Below, in pieces: positions 39,451 through 50,772 of a stretch of DNA of 64,000 nucleotides. This stretch comes from Thamnaconus septentrionalis. Its lineage: Eukaryota > Chordata > Actinopteri > Tetraodontiformes > Monacanthidae. Both the position numbers and the translations under genes were made by a program. The DNA is taken from contig CM020510.1 of assembly GCA_009823395.1 (NCBI GenBank), positions 15,239,773 through 15,303,772 on the forward strand, read 5' to 3'. Below the pieces are notes generated by a model. That model saw only the letters and a list, made by a program, of their open reading frames with translations, had not been told where the DNA came from and made no database searches. The stretch's first letter is position 1, and each line of letters begins with the position of its first letter.

Positions 39451-42400
39451 ATAACCCATTAATAATAACTGTTACTTATAACAGTTGGCAAAAAGTTGAC
39501 TGTTTGGCTAATGATACTAATAATTGTACAAAGAAAACAATTTTACCGCAAAAGAATAAGTGCCTCGAAAATCTAACAAAGTACCTCCACCTACCAAAGG
39601 AAGTTCCTTGAAGTGGCTAAGCCAAAGAAAGAGCAGTGCTGGGTAAAATAAACCTCCCCCCAGTATTATTCTTTAAGAAGCTTACAAGTGAAAGACTCCA
39701 ACGGAGGAGAATCACCTAAGCTTGTCACGAAAGAAAAGCCACAACGGCTACTAGCTCACCTTTCAATTGATTCTCCAACATCATGTGCCAACTTTTGCTT
39801 TTTAGGGTTTGGTGAGGTCTAACAGACAGATCATTTGACATTTGCAATCATAAAGCGCAAAGCCTTGCTCTCATCGTGTTTATTTGCTGTGGATGTGTCC
39901 ATAAATGGAGGATGTGAAAGAGATCATCTGAATTTTCTGAGGGCATGTTCACGGAATGTTATTTTATCCTGTGTGACTCACACGTTACATATTACCAGTG
40001 GGAGACGATCTCTCCTTTCCTCCATGACTCAGGATTGTCTCCGGCAACAAACTATAATTTATTCATATATTTGGTTCTCGCAGTTGATTCTCGAGTGTAA
40101 ATTGCACGAAGGATGCATATCATTTCAGTGCAATTCAGCACAGACCCCTGAACCTGGAGCACTAGAATATAAATGGATATTTTTCACCAGAGGAGAGCTG
40201 TCGAGGGTTAAGGCTTGTAACTAGGCGAAGTATGAACTAGCTCCTCAAAAGTGCAGTCGCTGAAAGATTTATAGCTGAACTCATTCATCTTTCTGTTTCC
40301 CCAGACACGCGTACAAGACTTCTCCACTCTGATGCCAAATATCAGACTAAGTAGATAACCTGGAGGCTTTGGCTGGGCACTGCCTACAGCTTTATAAATA
40401 CATAGATAGATAGTGGACATAAGGCAGAGTATCTAACCCATAGCAATCACGCAAGTCATTCATACTTCAACTGATATCTCCCCAAACGTTACTGCTCTCA
40501 ACGAAGAAGAAGAAGCTACCACAGGTTGTAAACAAAGCTGCTGATAAAGTATTGACGGGGCAGTTTTGGCAAAACTGGGGGACATTTTCACATTAAAAGA
40601 AGCTTTTATCACACGGCAACCTGTTTCCGCTTTGATCCTCGTTGCCACTGGCAAGAGTTAAATTAATCAATGCTACTGGATGGAGACACGCTGAGAGTTG
40701 CCCTTCCCACCAATCCTACACCTGCAACTGACCAAACAGAAACAAATGTGCTTGGTGCACTCCACATTTGCGACGGGCTGTCTTCCAGATGGACAGGCAA
40801 GATGAATCAAAAGGAATAAATAAATGCTCCAATACCAAAAGTAAAGCAGCAAATAAACAAACCAGCAAAAGCAATATGTTTAAATATTTCCATCTGCTGT
40901 ATCAGCTTTGCATGAGTCGGCTAAAAAAAGAAATCCATATTTCTCTTACAGAGGGTTTCTTTGCAGCTTCTGAGCACATCCTCTCTGTGAAATGAGCAAT
41001 TTTAACTCTTGTCTCAAAGGTTGCATCTCCCTAAAAGCCCACTTCTCCTTTTAGTGACCAACCTTTCACAGAGGCACAGTTTTTCTTTTTTTTTAATACC
41101 TGGCCCCAGCGCATGACAGAATATGATAGCAAATGGAAAAAATGCCACATGATACATGGAAAAGCAAGAAAAATATCAATACAGTGGATACATTCTCCAC
41201 TGTAATGTTGTGTGCAATATTCAAATACTGAAGACTTACTTGTATATCTTGAAATACACTAATGTTTATCAACTTTAAAGGTGCCATTTCAATCATGAAG
41301 CAGCTTTGCAGTATTATCCAAAATACTTTTCACCTGCCTGACCGTGTCATCAGTGACATCACAAATGGGGATTGGGGGGTCGGGGGGGTTACATAATATG
41401 GGACATTTAAACCTGGTTTGATTTAGCTTATAAGCTTAACACTCTATTGTTGTTCAGCTTCTAATTTAATCAGTTCACTGTTGCTCGAACCACAGTCAGA
41501 GCACAAATGAGACTGGAACTGAGAATAACCACTTTGTTTATGTTTTATTTATTTCTAAAATATTGGCGCATTACATCCAACATAAAGACTTGAATTATGT
41601 CTCTGTGCCTTCTCATTGAGCCTGCCCTCAGAGTATAGTTCACATTAAGGGATACCAGTTTATTGAAGCATATTACAGCATCAGTATTATTAGATACTGA
41701 GCTCAAACACCCAGTGAGCTCAGAGATGACGGCACACATAAAATTACAGACGGTTCAGAGGTTTAATAGTATTTGATACTGCTCTGAGACCACTGGGTCT
41801 TTTCGTGAAGCAGATAGCTGCAATTCCTGCTTCAACATTTTGCAGGTTTCCCTCAAACAAGGTCAATATTTTCATAAATTCAAAAAGATATTGCTTTGAG
41901 AAAGAAAACCGTGATATTTGATTGAAAGCAAACAAATTGATTAGTCTGGTGTCAAAATATTCAAGGCAAGAACAAGAACGAAAAACACAAAGACATATTT
42001 TCTGAAGCTTGCCAGTGTTAAAAAGTAGTTTATTTACTCATTAAAAAAATGAAATGAACCTTGATTTGGGATCTAGTTGAAAATTTTAGTCAACGGCTGA
42101 CTGGCAGTAACAACCCAAAAGAACAAGGACAAATTCAATCCAAAGAAAGAAAATCGACTTTGAAGCGTTTTGTTCTTCAGAAATAAAGGACAGCAGATGG
42201 ATGTCCAGCATTCTTCGTGACTTTGTGGCCAAAAGGTTTCACTTTGGCGGCCAAACAATCAGCAGAAAATTATGGTATTAAAAGCTCAGTAATGAGCATG
42301 ATGAGCCAACCATCAGAGCAGAATGGGCACCTTGATGAGGAATTCCTCGGGTACTTCGGATGGATTTCCACCCTTCATGAAAGAAAGAATTAATTTTTTT

Positions 42401-42910
42401 CCCCGCCACAGTGTTATCTCTCATCAGAACTAGCCTCTCTCCTCAAGCCAGACGGTCTGTGAACCAACACATTACCAGTCTAATAATTTCATAAGTGGAG
42501 GCATTTACTGTTGGAACTGGAAGGAATAGACGGCACTTTAAAAAGCTACGGCGCCATAAAGGTTGCTCCCCATTGCACTGTGAGAGAAGACACGAGGGCC
42601 CTGGAAAAATGCACGCCTATTTATTGCCTCTTTAGAACTGCTGGACGAGTACGAACATTGGAAGTGCTGCACGTCAAGAGCAGAAGAGGACGTACGAAGT
42701 CAAGGTGTCTATCACGTGCGTCTGAATTGCAGTCGTACGCACGGGGGGGATAAAGGATGGTCACTCTCAGTCTTCTTCCCCCTCATTGTGGCACAGTGAT
42801 CATCCAGCAATCCACAGGGATAAACAATAGTCTGTCTGGAAGGTCTGCGAGATAGAAATACCTATTAATAGCCCGTCCTCCAATTTAATTAAACCTCATT
42901 TCAGCACACA

Positions 42911-42913
<3 letters not shown>

Positions 42914-42942
<29 letters not shown>
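42914..42942 (+). repeat. Poly-A run
   Basis: Twenty-nine A in a row; no SINE or LINE body is recognised in front of it. Confidence 0.9.
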
Positions 42943-42945
<3 letters not shown>

Positions 42946-43857
42946 ATCTCTGCAATCCAATGAGAGACATCGAGGCGATTGATCTCTCCCAGAGAATGGT
43001 TGAATCCGTCACAGATTGTGCACCCCGGCATTATCCTCCAGGAAGCTATATATCTGTGCCGCAGTTACACAAATCGGCTGCTGCACAGTTAATGGGCCGC
43101 TATACACCACGCACGGCCAGAGGATCATCATCCGTGTGTGCTCCTCTGTTCCGTCCTTGCCGCGCTGGCCGCGTGCACTACGACTCCGCGTCCTCGCCAA
43201 GTATGACCTCATGCGAGTAATTGCACAAAGTCTGAGTATTCATGGATTTAAATTGCACCCGCGCAGAGTGAGAAGCCAATCTGAGGCAATAACAACATGT
43301 TCCCATTAGCGTCTGCAGCAATATGTTCTTAAACAAAAGCAAGTCCCACATGGGGAGGATTAGGAAACTCTTAAAACAGGCATGAGTCATTTCCAAGTGA
43401 AGTGAACACAGCCTGCAACAACACACTGCTTTTTCAACCTGCACAAACCTGCATGACTCGGTCCATATTGACTCCTTTATTGGCTGTGGGTACAAAAAGA
43501 AGTAAATATGGCTGGATGGATGGATATATGATTTCGCACAATTAATGACAAAGATAAATCATAAAAAAATTTGTGATTTGATAGATTTGTGATAGCTTCA
43601 TCAGGTTGCTATTGGAAAAGCATATGGACATGGCCTTTTAGCAAGAAAGGTAGCATTTCTTTTCTAGGATCAGAGAACAATTTGACAAGTGTTCTACTTG
43701 TACAAATCAATGGTTTTTACAGTTTGAGCTATTTTGTGAAGGTTTGGACATGACGTCACTTTTATAAAGGGCAAAAAATGCTTATTAGATTGGTGAAAAC
43801 AGGAAGCATGGCTGAAGGTGATCTGTTGTGTTCACGTTCAATACTAGTCATCCATCA

Positions 43858-44190
43858 AGCCATCCATCCATCCATCCATCCATCTATCCATCTATCTATC
43901 CATCTATCTATCACCTCTTATCCTGCACACAGGGTCATAGGGCTGAACCCCCGCCCACCTGTATTGGCGTGAAGGCGTGGCTATATCTTGGACACGTCAG
44001 CAGTTAATGGTAACAAATAGTGCCATTTACACTAATACACACACCTATAACAATTAGAAGTTGCCATTTAACCCAGTGTGCATGTCAAAGAACCAACACT
44101 AGCTAAGGGAAACCATGCAAACTCCACACAGAAAGGTCAGTGTAGGAGGCAAACCCACAACCTTTGTCTTGTGAGGCCACCGTGCTATCC
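43858..44190 (-). repeat. Diverged copy of the 61-kb SINE family, minus strand
   Basis: On the minus strand it starts with a worn head (TAGCACGGTGGCCTCACAAG), then GACCTTTCTGTGTGGAGTTT, and ends in a GGAT/GATA tail that appears on the plus strand as CCAT/CTAT repeats at 43858-43912. The middle is strongly diverged. Confidence 0.7.
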
Positions 44191-44384
44191 ATTTCAATCC
44201 ATAGGCTGCTCGTTATCCCAACAACTCTGCATAAATATAAGCCAGATGCAATCAATGAATCTTTAGAGGGCTGTATTAAAGCCCAGTTTTGTCTCTATTC
44301 TACTGTCCATAGACTACCCAGAAGAGGAAAAACTCCATTGTGATGTCACAAAGGCCACTGATTAGTGATAACAACCCCAGCTAT

Positions 44385-44515
44385 GCGATGAACTGGCGAC
44401 TTGTCCAGGGTGTCACCCTGCCTTCGCCATAAGACAGCTGGGATAAGCTCCAGCAGACCCCCGTGACCCTGATCTCAGGAAGAAGCGGGTATATAAAATT
44501 AATGAATGAATGAAA
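44385..44515 (+). repeat. 3' fragment of the 61-kb SINE family
   Basis: It contains ACTGGCGACTTGTCCAGGGT, the CCTTCGCCATAAGACAGCTG segment, CTCCAGCAGACCCCCGTGAC and a GCGGGTATATAAAATTAATG tail followed by GAAT repeats. It is 5'-truncated, a common fate of retroposed copies. Confidence 0.85.
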
Positions 44516-47500
44516 CCCAGCTAGGTGTTTGCGCCACCCCTGTTGCCTTTATACCCTTTAAAGCCTATGAAATGTACAACAGAGTATCAGTTTTTTGCAG
44601 AAAGCTATGAACAGAGGGCTAAATGTACTTTTTTCTACAGCTCTCTTGAGTTTTTGATGAATGATTTTCCCCTTAACGTAGCAGTAACTCCAGCCAGGTA
44701 TTCATTTCCACTCTCCTCTCTCTCTCTCTCTTTTCTGATTTTTGAACATGTCAGGTTGCTCCATGGGGCTCCAGGATAAAATACAAAGGCCTGAAAGCGG
44801 CGTATATAATATATATAATATGGGACTTGTAAATCCCTACTTTGCATCCCGCTTCCCTTTCCTCCAATAGCACTGGTGGGTTGGGTCATAGTTCCACTGA
44901 AAACAAATCAGGTTTGAGCTTTTCAGGAGAGTTCGCTGAAATTTTAGACATTTTCTTTAACAAAAAAAAAAGGTTGACAAATTCAAAAGAAAAGAACGAA
45001 AGCGTCAAACTCTGCTTTGCCTCCACCGTCTAATACATATTTAGTTCCTCCTATGACGTCAAGACTTCTGGCTACAACAAAACACAGCACAGGCGGGTGC
45101 GCGACCCCGGCGGAGCCTCAAATAGCAGTGCTAGCAGTGAAGAGCCGCTCCCACAGACAGGACCCTGTGTGCTTCCACATGATAAAAAGCCCTTAAATTT
45201 GAATTGACACTGTTTTGTATGATCAAATACAATAACAGAGGTCACTTGCTGAATGCATTAGCACACGCCTCTGTAGAATTCAGGGAACACTTTGTCGCTG
45301 CTTGCCGAGACGGCTGTCTGGGGACCATTCGTGCCAGACTGCCACTTCACACGGCACGACGTAGCGGCACAACACAATGTATCAAGCATGCAGTGCATTG
45401 TGCTGCTCACCGCACAAGCTGTTACAGTACGGTAGACAACAGGGCACATATTTCTATGGTCTTAAACCAATCCATAGTGAACAGTCGCTGACAAAATCAA
45501 ACCGCAACATTTACAAACTACAAGGGCTTTGTAGGCGTTCACACAGAGGAAGAGAGAAGAGAGAATATGCATGAGCATTCATTCAGATCTATTTTTAGCT
45601 CATTTTTAGCTAGGCTTCTTGAAGGAAAAAAAACAGGAAGGCTATGCCGTAGGTTTGGTGCCGCAGTGAAGGCAACAAGCCGTACAGACTGACCTTGCTT
45701 CCCTGAAATATGAGGAATGAAGAAGCATCACGGCGAGCTCACAAATGGTTGGTAATGTTTCTGGAAGGGTAAGCAGTTCGGGGGTCAATTAGACTTGTGG
45801 GGAGGGAGCGGCTGGCAGGGATGATGGAGGATAATTAGAGAGGCTGAAGTTCCGACTGAGAATTTGGCACCGCTATACCTGTCTGGCTTCATCCTGCCGC
45901 TCTTTGGGAAGTGCAGGAAGCGGGTTCGAGGTGGAACAAACAGGCACGAGACTCGAGTGCTCCATCAAATCCCACAGCAGCTGGTTGAACCGTGGGTCTC
46001 ATTAAGGATTGCAGCCTCTGCCGTCATGCAATTCCTCGGTGACCGTCGAAGACGGCGGCTGTTTCCGTCGTTGTGACAGCTTAGAAGCGCGACTGTACAA
46101 CAGACCAACAGTGCCATCCCCAGAGCAGCATGACTGATTCATTATCATTCTTTTAAGTTTGAGTTTCACTGGCAGAACTTTTCTAATTCAACCCTACATA
46201 TTTATGCTTTTGTGTCTTTGGGTGCGCATCAAGCGTCTTTCAAGATGATTAAATCTTGGACGGGTTTCTGTTCTAGTGACATTTTGTGGGCACAGGGGAT
46301 GTTTCTGCAGAAGCTGAAGGAAAGGGTAATGCAGCTGAAATAAACATCGGATTTTACGCTTCAGTTGTCAGATATAAAACGTCTCTTAAATCCTGCCTTT
46401 CTAATTTCAGTCCCTATTTTAGATAATAAGTTTCTCTCCAGTGAGTCAAAGGAGGGGAGAAATACATTTGAATGAATCATTTTTGGAATTCCCTACAGCA
46501 CCTCTTTTTAAAATGAGGATGACAAAGATACGATCTACATGAGTGAAAGTCACGGAATTAAAAACTCTGTCCCCGGCAGGGTTGGTTTAACTTTCACAAG
46601 CTGAGGTCAAACTATATTTTCAATGATAAGCCACCGGCTTGAGTTACGAAGATCCGCTGTACAGTAACCTCACACATACGGCATGTCGCCGTCAGTCCGC
46701 CCTCGGTCTGCTGGAGCGTGGCACAGCTGAAGTGCGACGAAAAGCTCCAACTGAATAATGGGAATCCTGGTGGTGCAGTGACAATTAGAAAGGGAATTAT
46801 ATACAGCCAGGCTCCACTGAATGCACTCTGAACTAACTGGAGGAAGTGCACACATGTCCACGAATGCAGAGAATCAAATTGGTGATTTAATGGAATTGGC
46901 GCAAGGCCCTCACCACAGATCACTACGGCCACTCCTGTGTGTCGTACCTATTGCCAGATCTGCTGTTCACTCAACAAAGATACATTTTTATTGGACTCAT
47001 AATCTTTTTCGAAATAAAAAAGGTCAGATGTGATGCAGTGATTGAGATTGATTTAGAGGTGAAGCTCTTTCATCTGACAGCAAAAAAATACATCATGGAA
47101 AAGATGAAGCCGCATCAGTTGCATAACCGACAGTGGGCTGCAGAGAGAGGTGCTTTGACAGGGTTACGAGCAAAATGGGCAGTAATTCCGTGTAAAAGTG
47201 TCACTGTTATTCCTTTGGGAAGTTTTGCATTCTGGCACTGTTATCCTATAATCAAATATCTAAAAGGCAGGTTGATTTTAATCTGATGGGGGACAAAGTG
47301 ATATTAAATTGTGGTTGTCAGCTACTGAGACACTGACGTAATAATGTCTTTAAATAACTGATAATAGTTTCACTGTTTCAAGGCAAGGTGGGTCAGATTT
47401 GCTACGATTTGACCTTCTGTGGCCGCGTGATTAACTGGCAACCGTATCAGTGGTACAACATTTATTTAGACTCTTAAGCAAAAAGAGACACAACCTCTCA

Positions 47501-49079
47501 CAGGGAAAAAAATATATTACTGGCTTTGTGATCCCATTATATCAATTTTCAAGTCTTTACTTTATCAACCTACTGGATCATCCCAGACTCCAGTGGAGCA
47601 GCACCACATGATTAATTACTGTTTACAGCAACCTGTACGCCCCTAAACCAAATCCACAGATTTGGCTTTTCTGCTAAAACAAATGTTTTGCTGTAAGGAA
47701 GTAGACACAAATGGGGCGGCCAATGAGGCGTTAAAAGAGAACAGAATAAACACCTAGCTGACCTTACATTCAGAAATAAGGCTGCAGTTTTTTTTTTTGG
47801 TATTTTCTTATTAATCCAGCGGTGGAGAGGTAAATATCAAGATAAATTGTTCAAAGCCATGTTTAACTTTTTATATTGCTGTGTCAGGAAGGAGGCTTCC
47901 AAAGCCCAACCCACTATGACTCGTGACGAGATAGAAATACTCTGAGATAGTCATCTTTCCCTCTGAGGATAATAATGTCCTGATATTTTATTGCCCTTGC
48001 AGGGAGATCCCCCCTTTTACTCTCATTCTACTGGAAAGGTTTGGGCACAAAGGTTGCATTCAGGACATAAAGGCCTGATCCTCAAGGAGATTCAGACCTT
48101 TGCTCAGAGGCTCTTCAGAAAACAAATCACGGCACAAATGGGGAAAGACACAAAGGCACAGCAGTCAACACGAGATATTTAGTTATCATTACCTAAAAAT
48201 AGGAAGAAACAGAACATGGAAATCAGTCAGTGGATGCTTTCACCTTGGAGAGCAAATGGATACTAAGGAAGCAAACACCACAATGCAACAGGTGGCACCT
48301 TTAAGTAGATTTTTTCTTTTTTGATGAGCCATCGTAATACATCACATCACTGTCACAGCATAGAAGCACAGAGTCAAAGGACAGGTTGACAATGAAATGA
48401 AATGCATTAGAAGCTCAGCTATTTTTAGGAATGCATCAAACTCTCGTCGCTTAACCTCTTCTCAGTTTCTGATGTTGACTATTTTTTTGTACAGTAAGCT
48501 AAACTATTTCAAACTTCTTTCACGTACTGCCTTCTCATTCTGATTGTGAAATTGGAGAGTGCCCCGGCAGCCCCTTATTCCCAGTTCACGCTGGATTTTT
48601 AGAGGTGTTTCTAAAAATAGACGTCTTCCCCTTTTTGTGTGTGTGTGTGTGTGGTTGATATAGAGTCGAGCTGCTGTGTCTGGGCACCGGGGATGAGAAC
48701 GTGTCTCTTTCTCTGCGACTCCTTGGCGGCGGCAGGTGTTGGAGGTCAATTTAACGCCGCATGCGTCTAATTTTTTGACACACTACATTTTTAACACCCG
48801 CTGTAAACGTAACACAGGGGCTACAGATTTTGTCGGGTCACGCATACGTGTCGCTGGGACAAAAACACACACATGCGCGCGCAGAGATATAGATGAAATG
48901 GGACGCGGACGACGGAGCTGTTTGGCATGCACAGGTCCGCGCGACCGCGACGCATTCCTACAGATTCTCTACCACCACCACCACCGCTGAGGAACGCGCG
49001 GATATCCGGCGGCACCCGAACGCACACCTCTCTCTACCTGTTAGCACGACGCACGTTCCCAGCCTTTCGCCTTACTTAC

Positions 49080-49104
49080 CTTTCCCTCTTGCCTCCTTTG
49101 ACAT
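49080..49104 (-). CDS. pitpnm3: pitpnm3 coding exon 1 (start codon, 8 codons + 1 nt)
   Basis: This short coding exon starts with an ATG at 49104 that has A at -3, and encodes MSKEARGK plus the first base of the next codon (phase 1). It ends at a strong donor, GAAAG|GTAAGT, with the intron starting at 49079. It lies inside a CpG island, as expected for a first exon. The residues resemble the start of mammalian PITPNM3 (MAKAGRAGG). Decisively, the phase-1 end joins in frame to the exon at 32481-32576, whose translation continues the family N-terminus. PITPNM3 (Nir1) belongs to the Nir/RdgB family but lacks the PITP lipid-transfer domain. The start is inferred from splice logic and resemblance; a cDNA could show another first exon. 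Confidence 0.75.
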
Positions 49105-49200
49105 AGTGTCCTCTCTCGCGGGCGTTCAAACAAAAAAAATAAAGAAAAAGAAAAGAAAGTGTGTAGTAGTGCGGAAGCGGCGTTGTTTGCGTCCTGGTAC

Positions 49201-49221
49201 TCAGAGCGGCTCTTCCTCCAT
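49201..49221 (-). other. Possible upstream ORF in the pitpnm3 leader (MEEEPL)
   Basis: The minus strand reads ATG GAG GAA GAG CCG CTC TGA, ending 97 nt before the proposed pitpnm3 start. If transcription starts near the TATA-like site, this uORF would be in the mRNA leader and could damp translation. It is a small ORF seen directly; its use is speculative. A second one (12 codons plus stop) at 49397-49435 would be in the leader only if transcription starts further upstream. Confidence 0.3.
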
Positions 49222-49974
49222 CGCGCTTCCCGCCCGCTGCTGCACCTTGACGCCTGCCGCACGCGGGCAGGGTTGGGAGCACGGGCACCGCTGGCTGGAG
49301 CGAGGAGCCCGCGTCGGTCTGTGTCCTCTCTCGGAGAAAATGGGGAGGGAAAAAAAATATATGAGCAGCGGAGCCCCTTCGTCCGTGTGCTCTCAGTCAC
49401 CTCTGCTCAGCCCGACCCGCCCCTGCCGCAGGCATACTTTGGCTCTGTGTGTAATGAAGAGCCTCAATTTCCCCCCCCCCAAGTCAAGTGTCTCCTCTAG
49501 TCAGCCGCGGACACGAGCCAGAGAGTTTGTGCGGAACAAGCCTCGGTTGCTGCTGCTGCTGCTGCAGCTCGACGACTGCCAGCCTCTGGCGGTGCGCACA
49601 CGTCCGCCGCTACCGCTGCTGCTGCTGCTGCTGGAGGGGGCTTCTGTACACCCCAATGTAATGTTATGCATGATATGAAAAATAAAATTCAAATATGGAT
49701 ATGACAGGGGAATGGTTACAGAAGGGAATATGCAATAGCAGAACTGCTGTCTCGGGGAGTTTGGTCAGGGAAACATTTTCATATGCTGCATTCTGAGCAG
49801 CATCCTGCCACAGTATGTTGGCTATCATTTAATCATTCTAGTGGTTTAATAGGCCTTATTGACACACCCAAAAACTGCATTGGGTGTTTTAGAAGGTTTG
49901 ATTCTTTGAGCACACCGGATAAGCTTAAAACTGGCATACTGTATGCACCTGCTAACAGTCTATAAACCATGATT

Positions 49975-50115
49975 GGAAATGGAAGGTCAAACATTGTGTG
50001 GCAAGGTGCTGACGGCCCAGCCGGCTTCGAACCCCAGACTCACAGGTAACAGCTATGCGCACTAACCAGTTGGCCAAAGGGAGTAGCCAGGGCGCATGAT
50101 CAATTGGAGGTACTG
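49975..50115 (-). mobile_element. Second tRNA-derived SINE family (head region)
   Basis: The minus strand has an A box TGGCCAACTGG (50066-50076) and a B box GGTTCGAAGCC (50023-50033), 32 nt apart as in a tRNA. The sequences before the A box (CTCCCTT) and after the B box cannot pair as an acceptor stem, so this is not a working tRNA gene. It differs in sequence from the 61-kb SINE family. The 3' extent is uncertain. Confidence 0.6.
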
Positions 50116-50522
50116 TGACAGGACAGTCAACTGTCACAATTGGAAGGTGATTGGACAACAGTTTGTCTATCCTTTTGATTTCTTATTACAGCCAGCTGAA
50201 CCAGATTGCAGCAACTCAATGTTCCTATTGGATGCGAGGGGCAACGTTGGAGGTGCGGCATGACCCAATGCTTAACTGAACTTGCCAAAGACAATCAGGA
50301 ACAAAGAGAAAACGTCTTTTTCACCAAGAGAAGCCCTCAGCTGTGTTCTTCTTTCTGATTTTGATGCGCATGCCGTCTCATTCCGATAAAACTGCCGCTG
50401 CTGACTTTCTCCAAAGCGATTCATAAAGTCTTCCGATTCAAATTCTGTTGCAGCACCAATGCAAAATCTCTTGCGCAGCAGGGAGACTTGCAGTCTGCCT
50501 TATTCTACCCTCCTGTGCTGCA

Positions 50523-50772
50523 TTCAGGGTTGCTGGGCTGCTGGAGCCCAGCCAGCTGTGAGAAGGCGGGGTTACACCTTGGTCAAGCCACCAGTTTCTT
50601 GCAGGATCGCATGAAAAGACCTCCTACCATCACCCCTTCAGATAATTTAGAGTTACCAGTTGAACACGCTTGTCTTAGGACAGTGACAAGAAGCAGGAGC
50701 ACCCAAACAGACACAGGGAAAGTATGCAAACTCTGTAAACACAGAAAGAGCACAGGTCGGACATCAAATCCC
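50523..50772 (-). repeat. Strongly diverged copy of the 61-kb SINE family, minus strand
   Basis: Read on the plus strand, CAGGGTTGCTGGGCTGCTGG, a GATCGCATGAAAAG segment, TTAGAGTTACCAGTTGAACA, and CAGACACAGGGAAAGTATGC with AAACTCTGTAAACACAGAAA follow the reverse complement of the family in order. It is old, judging by divergence. Confidence 0.65.

Larger units (their letters stand above)
32577..49079 (-). other. pitpnm3 intron 1
   Basis: This 16.5-kb first intron runs from the CpG-island exon 1 to exon 2. It contains SINE fragments (39218-39450, 43858-44190, 44385-44515), a LINE reverse-transcriptase fragment (37368-37815), a GATA/GACA array (36682-36784) and a poly-A run (42914-42942). No internal exon is needed, because the phases of exons 1 and 2 agree directly. 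Confidence 0.6.
48890..49660 (-). promoter_or_regulatory. pitpnm3: CpG island: likely pitpnm3 promoter and 5' leader
   Basis: About 770 bp has many CG dinucleotides in a window where CG is otherwise sparse. It covers pitpnm3 exon 1 and the 300-500 bp upstream on the minus strand. A TATA-like TATATTTT lies on the minus strand at about 49354-49361, which would place transcription start near 49325. GCT/CAGC trinucleotide runs sit at 49549-49568 and 49614-49634, outside the coding exon. The promoter role is inferred from island position and exon 1; the start site is not determined. Confidence 0.65.

Noticed and set aside
49041..49400. 119-aa minus-strand ORF over the pitpnm3 leader
   Set aside because: The frame differs from the proposed start exon, it reads through the donor at 49079, and it has no family similarity.
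48893..49678. 261-aa plus-strand ORF
   Set aside because: It spans the CpG island on the strand opposite pitpnm3 exon 1, has low-complexity Lys, Leu and Ser runs, no domain, and overlaps trinucleotide repeats. GC-rich DNA gives long chance frames.
49990..50085. tRNA gene on the minus strand
   Set aside because: Acceptor stem halves are not complementary; read as a SINE head.
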